Source: Collinsella sp. (GTDB taxonomy: Bacteria > Actinomycetota > Coriobacteriia > Coriobacteriales > Coriobacteriaceae). From it: DNA of 31,647 nucleotides. Position numbers and translations under genes: made by a program. Each line of letters starts with the position of its first letter. The stretch's first letter is position 1. This document shows, piece by piece, positions 7,618 through 14,271 of the stretch. The notes beneath the pieces are model-generated. The model made no database searches, was not told the DNA's origin, and saw only the letters and a list, made by a program, of their open reading frames with translations. The stretch spans positions 1 through 31,647 of the forward strand of contig JAIHTM010000005.1 of the NCBI GenBank assembly GCA_022713905.1, written 5' to 3'.

Positions 7618-7941
7618 GTTGTAAGCGGCTTTCTGAGGTCGGGGCGGATGGCGTCGGGCGAGCTCGTAGTGTACACGCGTCGTTGCTCGGCGCCTTGCGT
7701 GTATCCAGGCCCCCGCCTTGCTGCGTTGTTGAGTTACTTTGCCGGCTAATGTTCGCTGTTGATAACTGCTGAGTAGTGTATACAACAATACATAATTATA
7801 TATGGGTGTCCATGCTGTGGGCGGCTACTATTCGCCAAGCGGTAGCGCGACGATGCAATGTTCGATGAAAATGCGACTGAGTCGATATATGTTGACGGGT
7901 ATACTTGTCCCGTTTTAAAACGCAGGAACGGAGATGGTCAC
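7618..7941. other. 323-bp divergent intergenic region
   Basis: No gene is supported here. It separates the divergent EAL protein gene and the patatin gene. The centre (7755-7810) is AT-rich and contains TATAAT on the minus strand (7795-7800) without a good -35. On the plus side CTGAGT (7877-7882), 17 bp and TATACT (7900-7905) form a candidate promoter, followed by the 12-bp palindrome CGTTTTAAAACG (7911-7922). Confidence 0.5.
7877..7922 (+). promoter_or_regulatory. Candidate promoter and palindromic operator of the patatin gene
   Basis: CTGAGT and TATACT are 17 bp apart, and the expected transcription start falls in the perfect palindrome CGTTTTAAAACG (7911-7922), which lies 19 bp before the start codon. 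The -35 is a poor match; the palindrome position suits a repressor site. Inference only. Confidence 0.35.
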
Positions 7942-8811
7942 ATGGCACAGCCGGATACGACGCGCACGGTGGGGCTTGCGCTCGAGGGAGGCGGCTATCG
8001 CGGTATGTATACGGCGGGCGTGCTCGACGTTTGGATGGAGCACGGTTTGACCTGCGACCATATGGTGGGTGTCTCGGCGGGCGCGGCGTTTGGCTACAAC
8101 TTTAAATCGCGGCAGATTGGGCGCGCCATTCGCTACAACAAGGCCTATTGTGCCGACAAGCGCTATGCGAGCGTGACAAGCTGGCTGCGAACCGGTGACA
8201 TGTTCAATGCCGATTTTGCCTATCATGAGGTGCCTATCGAGCGCGATCCCATCGACTTGGAAGCGTATCGCGCCTGCCCCATGCGATTTACGTGCGTGTG
8301 TACCGATATCGAGACGGGCAAGGCTGTCTATCACGATTTGCCGTATGGCGACGAGCGCGATATCGAGTGGATCCGGGCGTCGTCTGCTATTCCTGTGGCG
8401 ACGCGTCCCGTTGCTATTGGCGGGCATAAGTATCTGGATGGTGGCGTGGCTGATTCTATCCCCAGCGCATGGCTGTTTGCGCAGGGGTATGACCGCAATA
8501 TCGTGGTGCTCACGCAGCCGGCGGGCTTTGTGAAGCAGCCTAACAGCGTGATGCCCATGCTGCGGCGCGTGTTCCGTCACTACCCGGAGTTTGTTGCAGC
8601 GCTTGAGCATCGGCATGAGGTCTACAATGCCACGCTCGATGACCTGGCACGTCGCGAGGCTGCCGGCGAAATCTTTGTGGTGCGGCCGAGCGAGTCGGTG
8701 AGGGTGCCGTCGCTGTGCCGCGAACCGGATGAGCTCGAGCGCATCTACCAGGTCGGCCGCCACGATGCGGAGGCGACTTTGCCGGCGCTGGAAGCGTATC
8801 TGGCGGGGTAA
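7942..8811 (+). CDS. Patatin-like phospholipase family protein
   Basis: 289 residues. Patatin-fold lipases are Ser-Asp dyad acyl hydrolases. The oxyanion loop GGGYRG (16-21), the nucleophile elbow GVSAG (Ser45) and the DGG motif (Asp166) are all present, in the order and spacing of the bacterial YjjU/RssA-type group. No signal peptide or membrane span is seen, so it should act on cytosolic or inner-leaflet lipids unless exported otherwise. ATG at 7942 follows GGAG by eight nucleotides; the in-frame ATG at 7858 lies upstream of the best promoter candidate. The gene stands alone: convergent with the thiamine operon across a strong hairpin and divergent from the EAL gene. Catalytic activity is well supported, the lipid substrate is unknown. 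Confidence 0.87.
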   Translation: MAQPDTTRTVGLALEGGGYRGMYTAGVLDVWMEHGLTCDHMVGVSAGAAFGYNFKSRQIGRAIRYNKAYCADKRYASVTSWLRTGDMFNADFAYHEVPIERDPIDLEAYRACPMRFTCVCTDIETGKAVYHDLPYGDERDIEWIRASSAIPVATRPVAIGGHKYLDGGVADSIPSAWLFAQGYDRNIVVLTQPAGFVKQPNSVMPMLRRVFRHYPEFVAALEHRHEVYNATLDDLARREAAGEIFVVRPSESVRVPSLCREPDELERIYQVGRHDAEATLPALEAYLAG

Positions 8812-8822
8812 GGGTCGCATGC

Positions 8823-8868
8823 GGAAAGCGCATCCCGGAATGGGCGTTCGAACCGGGATGCGCTTTCC
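8823..8868. terminator. Bidirectional terminator-like hairpin between convergent genes
   Basis: Perfect 16-bp arms, GGAAAGCGCATCCCGG and its complement, enclose a 14-nt loop between the patatin and thiE stop codons. There is no long T-run on either strand, so termination efficiency is uncertain. Confidence 0.65.
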
Positions 8869-8912
8869 ATTGCTGAAGATATGAGGCTGCGAATCAGCTG
8901 CTCGGCCTGAGC

Positions 8913-9608
8913 CTATGCCTGCTGCCAGGTGTCGACGAGCTCCTTGGCTGCGGCGTGGGGGTCGTCGACACTGCAGACCGCGCTCACCACAAAGAAGCCG
9001 TCGACGCCGGTGGCCTTGAGCTGCGGCAGGTCGGCCGTCTTGACGCCGCCGCCCACCACGATGGGCACGGGGCTTGCCGCGTGGAGTGCGGCCAGGTCCT
9101 CAAAGCTTTTGGTGATGATGGAGCCGTCGGCCGCGCGTCCGCAATCGCGCTTGGTCTCGGTCTCGTGGAGCGGGCCGATGCCCAGGTAGTCGACCAGACC
9201 CATGTCGGCGGTCTTGACGTATTCGAGCATCTCCTCGCAGCGGGCCGAAAGGCCCACGATGGCATCGGGGCCCAAAAGTTTGCGGCAGACCTCGACGGGA
9301 ATATCGCTCTGGCCCACGTGCACGCCATCGACAGCAATACCCTGCTCGCGCGCGGCGAGTACGCAGTCCAGGCGGTCGTCGATTAACAGGGCGACCTGAC
9401 CGGTCTTGCCGGCCTGTGCGATTGCCTGCGCGGCGTCGCCGGTCAGTGCGATGATCTCGCGGGCGCTTGCCACCTTGGAGCGCACCTGGATGCAGGTAAA
9501 GCCGGCATCGAGCGCCTGGGCCACCACATCGCCCACGGGACGTCCCAGCGTGTTTTCGGGGCCGAGTACGAGATAGGCCGAGATATCAAGGTTGTCGCGG
9601 ATGCTCAT
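8913..9608 (-). CDS. thiE: Thiamine-phosphate synthase
   Basis: 231 residues, close to the usual family length. It joins hydroxymethylpyrimidine diphosphate to hydroxyethylthiazole phosphate to give thiamine phosphate. Family features: QVRSK for the pyrophosphate site (normally QxRxK), DDRLD (metal/diphosphate), HVGQSDIP, GLSAR, GIGPLHETETK and the phosphate-binding IVVGGG. The ATG at 9608 overlaps the stop codon of the preceding gene (ATGA) and has AGGAGG upstream, so the two are translationally coupled. It is the last gene of the three-gene operon controlled by the TPP riboswitch at 10812-10945. The pyrimidine kinase ThiD is not in the window and must be elsewhere if the pathway is complete. 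Confidence 0.95.
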   Translation of the reverse strand: MSIRDNLDISAYLVLGPENTLGRPVGDVVAQALDAGFTCIQVRSKVASAREIIALTGDAAQAIAQAGKTGQVALLIDDRLDCVLAAREQGIAVDGVHVGQSDIPVEVCRKLLGPDAIVGLSARCEEMLEYVKTADMGLVDYLGIGPLHETETKRDCGRAADGSIITKSFEDLAALHAASPVPIVVGGGVKTADLPQLKATGVDGFFVVSAVCSVDDPHAAAKELVDTWQQA

Positions 9609-9946
9609 CGTGCTTCCTCCTGCTTTTTGATCTGTGCTTCCATGCGCTCGAGTTTGCCGGTCATGGTGTCGGTAAATCCGGGTCGAATATCGGCCTTGAG
9701 CACGACTTCGGTGCGGATGCCCTTGCTCGCCAACACAAAGGTTGCGTCGCGCACGACCTGCATGACCTCGTCCCAGTCGCCCTCGATCTCGGTGAACATC
9801 GAGGTGGTGCGGTTGGGAAGGCCGCTCTCGCGAATAACACGCACGACCTCGGCGACCTCGGCGGAGAGTTCATCGCCGGTGCCGCACGGGGCGATGGCCA
9901 CAGCGACGAGCGTGTTCATGCCGGTATTGGTTGCGGGCTCGGACAT
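9605..9946 (-). CDS. Thiamine-binding protein, MTH1187/YkoF-like family (DUF77)
   Basis: 113 residues, the full length of a single-domain MTH1187 protein with ferredoxin-like fold. Recognisable parts are the opening beta strand TLVAVAIAPCGTG, the SMFTEIEGDWDEVMQVV segment and GIRTEVVLKADIRPG. Relatives such as YkoF bind thiamine or its pyrimidine part and occur in thiamine operons. Its position between thiM and thiE, with stop-to-start gaps of a few bases on both sides, supports a role in holding or delivering a thiamine precursor, not transport, since it has no signal or membrane segment. ATG at 9946 follows GAGGAGG by eight nucleotides. Function is inferred from family and context. Confidence 0.85.
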   Translation of the reverse strand: MSEPATNTGMNTLVAVAIAPCGTGDELSAEVAEVVRVIRESGLPNRTTSMFTEIEGDWDEVMQVVRDATFVLASKGIRTEVVLKADIRPGFTDTMTGKLERMEAQIKKQEEAR

Positions 9947-9949
9947 GGC

Positions 9950-10789
9950 CTATGCCTCCTCGAGCTCGAGCTGGTTGTTGGCGATGTCTTGGGCGGTCGC
10001 GCGGTAGAGCTCGTCGATAAAGGCGACCTTAAAGCTTGCCGGGGCATCGGCGACAGCGGCGGCGCGCGTGCCGGCAACGTTGTAGACCGCGGTGCCGCAG
10101 ACTGCTGCCGTAAACGGATCGGTGACGCAGGCGTACACGGCCAGCACGCCGCCCTGCGAGCAGCCGCAGCCGGTGATCTTTGACATGAGCGGGCTGCCGC
10201 CGTGGGACTTGGCCACGGTCGTGCCGTCGGTGATCAGGTCGACTTCGCCCGAGACCACTACGGCGCCGCCGGTGTAACGGGCGAGCGCCACGGCGGCATC
10301 GCGGGCGGCGTCGACCGTGTCGGTGGTATCGACACCGCGCACGCGGCTCAGATCAGCCGCCTCGCCCTCAAGACCCCACAGGCCGGCGAGTGCGATGATC
10401 TCGGAGGCGTTGCCGCGCACGATGGCGGGCTTGTACTGCTTGAGCTCGTTTACCAGCTGGGTGCGCAGGCTGCCGATGCCCAGGCCCACCGGATCGAGCA
10501 CCCAGGGCTTGCCGGCGTCGTGTGCCGCCTTGGCCGCGCGGGGAATCGTCTGCTCGTAGATGGGGAAGAGCGTGCCCATGTTGAGATAGATGGCGCCGCC
10601 GCCGGCAACGAGCGCCTCGCCCTCGTCGGGCAGATAGACCATGGCGGCCGAACCGCCCACGGCGAGCTGCGCGTTGGCGACAAAGTCGATCGTCACCGTG
10701 TTGGTGATGGAGCCGGCCATCGGATTGGTGGCGCGAATCTCCTCCACGGCCTTGACCATATGTTGCTTAAGCTGTTCCGAATCAATCAC
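9950..10789 (-). CDS. thiM: Hydroxyethylthiazole kinase
   Basis: 279 residues; E. coli ThiM has 262. It phosphorylates hydroxyethylthiazole with ATP, the salvage route to the thiazole half of thiamine. Visible: the TNTVTIDFVANAQLAVGGS substrate loop near the N-terminus, WVLDPVGLGIG, IVRGNASEI and the anion-hole/catalytic ITGCGC near 210-220. The start is GTG at 10789, eight nucleotides after AAGGAGG; the frame is open further upstream but that sequence is the riboswitch terminator. It is the first gene of the operon thiM / MTH1187-like / thiE and its expression should fall when TPP is plentiful. The absence of thiC, thiD and thiG here fits a salvage strategy, but they may lie elsewhere. Confidence 0.95.
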   Translation of the reverse strand: MIDSEQLKQHMVKAVEEIRATNPMAGSITNTVTIDFVANAQLAVGGSAAMVYLPDEGEALVAGGGAIYLNMGTLFPIYEQTIPRAAKAAHDAGKPWVLDPVGLGIGSLRTQLVNELKQYKPAIVRGNASEIIALAGLWGLEGEAADLSRVRGVDTTDTVDAARDAAVALARYTGGAVVVSGEVDLITDGTTVAKSHGGSPLMSKITGCGCSQGGVLAVYACVTDPFTAAVCGTAVYNVAGTRAAAVADAPASFKVAFIDELYRATAQDIANNQLELEEA

Positions 10790-10811
10790 TGCACATGCCT
10801 CCTTGGCATAG

Positions 10812-10841
10812 AAAAGGGGCGCTGTGCATAGACAGCGCCCC
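10812..10841 (-). terminator. thiM: Intrinsic terminator of the TPP riboswitch
   Basis: On the minus strand a perfect 10-bp stem, GGGGCGCTGT / ACAGCGCCCC, with a 6-nt loop is followed by TTTTC. It lies between the aptamer and the thiM ribosome binding site, the expected place for the expression platform. Confidence 0.9.
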
Positions 10842-10853
10842 TGCAAAGGCGGC

Positions 10854-10945
10854 ATGCTCCCTACGCCAGCATTAACTGACAGGTTCAAAGGATTGGGCCC
10901 TATGCCCTCTCAGCCTTGTGGTTTGCACCGCCGGCACTCCCGCAT
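10854..10945 (-). ncRNA. TPP (THI-box) riboswitch aptamer
   Basis: The minus strand carries the conserved landmarks in order: GGTGC, CTGAGAGGGCA, CCTTTGAACCTGTC and TAATGCTGGCGTAGGGA. ATGC at the 5' end (10942-10945) can pair with GCAT at the 3' end (10854-10857) to close stem P1. A terminator hairpin follows at once, so TPP binding most likely ends transcription before thiM. Confidence 0.95.
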
Positions 10946-10972
10946 CGAATCTGTTGTTCCCTATACTAACGC

Positions 10973-11007
10973 ACCTGCCAAAAAGGGACAGGTTTATTTT
11001 GGCAGGT
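10973..11007. repeat. REP-like hairpin C, GGGACAGG core
   Basis: Arms ACCTGCCAAAA (10973-10983) and TTTTGGCAGGT (10997-11007) are perfectly complementary around the loop AGGGACAGGTTTA. The core is shared with 722-760 and, with one change, with 62-96. It lies between the divergent riboswitch and HAD gene; a TACAAT box (11011-11016) directly follows and could be the -10 of the HAD gene. Confidence 0.75.
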
Positions 11008-11044
11008 CGTTACAATAGGTAGGACCGATACGAATGGGGACCTC

Positions 11045-11953
11045 ATGATCAAACTTGTGCTGACCGATATGGACGATACGCTGATTCCGGCCGGGCATGA
11101 CGGCGCCAGCGACTACGCCATTGAGGGCATTCATGCTATGCAGGCGGCGGGTCTGCACTTTGGCCCGGTTTCGGGTCGCCAGCCGTCCGCGATGGGCTGG
11201 ATGTTCAAAAATCGTTCCGAGTGTTTTTCGACTGGCGCGTTCTGTAACGGCCAGGTGATGTTTGTCGGCGGCGAAGTAGTCGCCTCGCACGCAATCGACA
11301 ACGATGCTCTGATGCGTTTGGCCGACTATCTGGAGCAAGAGACCGATGATACATTTCTAAAAGTCTATAGCCTGGGCGATGACTTTTGGGGCAACGATGC
11401 CTATTGCGTGACGAGTGATCCCGAGCGCGTTCGTCACGCCATGGAGTCGGGCGGCAACGCATGGCTCAAAGGCGAAGAGGCCCCGTGCCGTCCCGTCGTT
11501 GATGAAGTGCCGGTGTTCAAGGCGAATATCTGGAGTGCCCGTTCGCGTGAGGAGCTCGCGGAGCTACGCGAGCGCGTTGCCGCTGAGGTGCCGGAACTCT
11601 CGCTCGTGTTTCCCAACAATCGTGTGCGCCTGTTCGACATTCTTCCAGCAGGTTGGGACAAGGGTTGCGCTGCGCTGGAGCTGGCGCGCGCTTTGGACCT
11701 GACGTCCGACGAGGTGGCCGTATTTGGCGATTCCGATAACGACCTGCCCATGATCGGTGCCGTCCCCAACTCCGTTGCAGTCGCCAATGCCAACGAGGCC
11801 GTCACGGCTGCCGCGCGCTGGCATATCGGCGCTGCGGCAGACGATGCGGTTGCCGGGGCTCTGCATCAGATTGCCGCCTGCGCCGCGACGGGGGAGATGC
11901 CGTCGTTTATGCGTCAGGCAGATGCGGCGGGTTCGGGTATCGCGGACGTCTAG
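11045..11953 (+). CDS. HAD-superfamily hydrolase, Cof-type (subclass IIB)
   Basis: 302 residues. Cof-like HAD enzymes are cytosolic Mg-dependent phosphatases of sugar phosphates, nucleotides or cofactors. Motif I is TDMDDT (Asp8 nucleophile, Asp10 acid), motif II lies in PVSGRQ (about 41-46), the conserved lysine in motif III is plausibly DKGCAA (about 208) and motif IV is GDSDNDLPM. A cap domain of about 100 residues sits between motifs II and III, as in subclass IIB. Start ATG 11045 follows GGGGACC. A LysR gene begins ten bases after the stop, so they are probably one transcript. Substrate unknown; the link to the methionine regulator is by position only. Confidence 0.87.
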   Translation: MIKLVLTDMDDTLIPAGHDGASDYAIEGIHAMQAAGLHFGPVSGRQPSAMGWMFKNRSECFSTGAFCNGQVMFVGGEVVASHAIDNDALMRLADYLEQETDDTFLKVYSLGDDFWGNDAYCVTSDPERVRHAMESGGNAWLKGEEAPCRPVVDEVPVFKANIWSARSREELAELRERVAAEVPELSLVFPNNRVRLFDILPAGWDKGCAALELARALDLTSDEVAVFGDSDNDLPMIGAVPNSVAVANANEAVTAAARWHIGAAADDAVAGALHQIAACAATGEMPSFMRQADAAGSGIADV

Positions 11954-11963
11954 GGAGGCCATC

Positions 11964-12860
11964 ATGAAGCTTCAACAGCTCAGGTATGTCGTCAAAGTTG
12001 CCGAATGCGGCAGCATCACCGAGGCCTCGCGCCGGCTCTTTGTGTCGCAGCCTTCGATTACCGCGTCGATCCGCGATCTCGAAAACGAGATGGGTGTGCA
12101 CATCTTTGAGCGCACCAACAAGGGTGTCATTGTGTCCGAGGAGGGCGAGACCTTCTTGGGCTACGCGCGCCAGGTGCTCGATCAGGCGGATCTGCTCGAA
12201 GGCAAGTACAAGGGCGCGTCCGAGCAGGTGCCGCACTTTAGTGTGAGCTGCCAGCATTATTCCTTTGCCGTCAACGCGTTTGTCGATGTGATCCGTGAGT
12301 TCGATGCCGCGCGCTATGACTTTACCCTGCGCGAGGAGCAGACTCACGAGATTATCGAGGACGTCGCGCATATGAAAAGCGAACTGGGCATCCTATATCT
12401 GTCCGAGCACAACCGCGAGGTCATCGAGCGCATGCTGGTGGCCAACGAGCTCGTGTTCGAAGGGCTCTTCTGCGCCACGCCGCATGTCTTCGTCTGCGCC
12501 GACCATCCGCTGGCGGCCCGCTCCAGCGTGACGCTCGAGGACTTGGAAGACTACCCGTTCCTGTCCTACGAGCAGGGCAGTTACAACTCGTTTTACTATT
12601 CCGAAGAGCTGACCTCGACGTTTGAGCGTCGCAAGAATATCCGCGTGCGCGACCGTGCGACGCTGTTCAACCTGGCCATGGGCCTCAACGGCTACACGGT
12701 GTGCTCGGGCGTGATTAGCCACGAACTCAACGGCCCCGGCATTATCTCGATTCCGCTCGATGTGGATGAGTACATGGAGATCGGCATCATCACGCGCAAG
12801 AACACGACGCTTACGCGCTACGGTCAAGCCTATATCGACGCGATCCGTCAGCATATCTAG
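11964..12860 (+). CDS. LysR-family regulator resembling MtaR/CpsY/MetR of the methionine type
   Basis: 298 residues, normal LysR length. The N-terminal winged helix contains MKLQQLRYVVKVAECGSITE and SQPSITASIRDLE (recognition helix). The ligand domain starts with HFSVSCQHYSFAVNAFV, and the run EIIEDVAHMKSELGILYLSE recalls the MtaR/CpsY group that controls methionine and cysteine genes in streptococci. This subfamily call is from memory of the pattern, not a search. ATG 11964 follows GGGAGG by five nucleotides, ten bases after the HAD gene. The next gene downstream encodes a MetE-like methyltransferase, with a Met-box-like palindrome in the gap, which supports a methionine or homocysteine sensing role. 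The upstream open frame to 11757 is only the shadow of the HAD gene. Confidence 0.9.
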   Translation: MKLQQLRYVVKVAECGSITEASRRLFVSQPSITASIRDLENEMGVHIFERTNKGVIVSEEGETFLGYARQVLDQADLLEGKYKGASEQVPHFSVSCQHYSFAVNAFVDVIREFDAARYDFTLREEQTHEIIEDVAHMKSELGILYLSEHNREVIERMLVANELVFEGLFCATPHVFVCADHPLAARSSVTLEDLEDYPFLSYEQGSYNSFYYSEELTSTFERRKNIRVRDRATLFNLAMGLNGYTVCSGVISHELNGPGIISIPLDVDEYMEIGIITRKNTTLTRYGQAYIDAIRQHI

Positions 12861-12906
12861 ACTGCTGCGTCCTGTACAGGTCAAATCTCTTCATGGCAGT
12901 CCCAAC

Positions 12907-12929
12907 TGATATAGGAAGCATCTATATCA
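12907..12929. promoter_or_regulatory. Met-box-like operator for the LysR regulator
   Basis: TGATATAG, seven bases, CTATATCA: a perfect inverted repeat. Its core TATAG-N7-CTATA (12910-12926) has the same half-sites and spacing as the streptococcal MET-box (TATAGTTTSAAACTATA) bound by MtaR/MetR-type LysR proteins. It lies 87 bp before the methyltransferase start, with an AT-rich promoter-like stretch (TATAAA 12936-12941, TATATT 12944-12949) following. Confidence 0.6.
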
Positions 12930-12961
12930 AACTGTTATAAACGTATATTTTACGATGGCTA

Positions 12962-12975
12962 TATGAGCGCTCATA
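12962..12975. promoter_or_regulatory. Second palindrome in the methyltransferase leader
   Basis: TATGAGCGCTCATA is a perfect 14-bp palindrome 41 bp before the start codon. It could be a second regulator site or an RNA hairpin; nothing identifies the protein. Confidence 0.35.
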
Positions 12976-13015
12976 CTTTGTCCCAGTAAAGCAACCAATG
13001 CAAAGGGAGATATCT

Positions 13016-14149
13016 ATGAGTGCTTTAACCACGCTGAACGCACCGTTTCGCGCCGATATCGTCGGCAGCTTTCTTCGTCCACAGGCCGTAAAGGACGCCC
13101 GTGCCGCCTATGCTGCGGGCACACTCGACGCCGCCGGCCTTAAGGCCGTCGAGGATGAGGCCATTCGCGACCTGGTGGACAAGCAAAAGTCCGCTGGCCT
13201 GCAGGTGATTACCGATGGCGAGTTTCGCCGCAGTTACTGGCACCTCGACTTTATGTGGGGGCTCAACGGCATTGAACGCCGTACCTCGCGTACGGGCTAT
13301 ATGTTCCACGACGAGGAAACCACAGCCGACACCGCCGTGGTAACCGGCCCCATTAGCGGCGAGAACCATCCGTTCGTCGAGCACTTTAAATTTGTCAAGG
13401 CGCTCGAGGGGGAGGGCCAGGTCGCGCGGCAAACCATTCCGGCGCCGATCCAGACGTTCTCCGAAGTCACGCTCGACCGCTGCGACGGCCAGCAGGAGAG
13501 CCTGCGCGCTGTCTATAAGACCGATGAGGAACTTGCCGACGCCATCGCAGCCGCTTATCGCACGGTGATCGCCGACCTGTACGCAGCAGGCTGCCGCAAC
13601 ATCCAGTTTGATGACTGCACCTGGGGCATCTACTGCGACACCGATTTTGTCGCCAAAACCGGCATGAGCCCGGTCGACCTGCAAAAGGTAAGCGAGCTGG
13701 GCGTGGCGCTCAACAATGCCGCCATCGCGGACAAGCCCGACGATCTGGTCATCAACACGCATGTGTGCCGCGGCAACTACCACTCCACCTATGCCTTCGA
13801 GGGCGGCTATGACCCCATCGCGCCGTACCTGTTCGCAAACGAGGATGTCGATGCATTTTACCTGGAGTTCGATACGCCGCGCGCCGGCGGTTTTGAGCCG
13901 CTCAAGTACGTTGCCCCGGGCAAGAAGGTCGTGCTGGGCTTGGTAACCACCAAGGCGGCAGAGCTCGAGAACGAGGATGTTATCGTCGAGCGCATCCGTG
14001 AAGCCGCAAAGTACGTGCCGCTCGAGAACCTGTATCTGTCGCCTCAGTGCGGCTTTGCCAGCTGCGAGATTGGCAACAAGCTGACCGAGGACGAGCAGTG
14101 GGCAAAGATTGCGCTGGTCAGGCGTATTGCCGAGCGCGTTTGGAAATAG
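13016..14149 (+). CDS. MetE C-terminal-like methyltransferase (YxjG/YxjH type, cobalamin-independent)
   Basis: 377 residues, half the length of full MetE, and typical of the single-domain YxjG/YxjH group that corresponds to the catalytic C-terminal domain. These enzymes transfer a methyl group to homocysteine (or related thiols) to form methionine, in the cytosol with zinc. Candidate zinc ligands are visible: His and Cys in INTHVCRGN and the late cysteine in SPQCGF; DGEFRRSYW and QFDDCTWG match substrate-binding segments. ATG 13016 is five nucleotides after AAAGGGAGA; the ATG at 12998 precedes that site. It lies downstream of a methionine-type LysR gene and a Met-box-like palindrome. The methyl donor of this short group is not settled. 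Confidence 0.9.
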   Translation: MSALTTLNAPFRADIVGSFLRPQAVKDARAAYAAGTLDAAGLKAVEDEAIRDLVDKQKSAGLQVITDGEFRRSYWHLDFMWGLNGIERRTSRTGYMFHDEETTADTAVVTGPISGENHPFVEHFKFVKALEGEGQVARQTIPAPIQTFSEVTLDRCDGQQESLRAVYKTDEELADAIAAAYRTVIADLYAAGCRNIQFDDCTWGIYCDTDFVAKTGMSPVDLQKVSELGVALNNAAIADKPDDLVINTHVCRGNYHSTYAFEGGYDPIAPYLFANEDVDAFYLEFDTPRAGGFEPLKYVAPGKKVVLGLVTTKAAELENEDVIVERIREAAKYVPLENLYLSPQCGFASCEIGNKLTEDEQWAKIALVRRIAERVWK

Positions 14150-14271
14150 CGGTAACGTTCGCAGGTGACGGCGCGTGCGAGACATGGCGCATCGCGTACA
14201 ATGGTTCGGATCGTATCGTTCGGGCAGGTTATCCGATATGCCTGATCGCCCTTCCATTCGAAAGGACATCC

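Noticed and set aside
7618..7788. 57-residue N-terminal extension of the EAL protein
   Set aside because: It starts at TTG without a binding site, is Arg-rich, and overlaps the AT-rich promoter-like region. The paralogue starts at the equivalent of 7617.
13025..14269. Open frame of 414 codons antisense to the MetE-like gene
   Set aside because: Same shadow effect; no start signal, no family features, and the sense gene has clear catalytic motifs.
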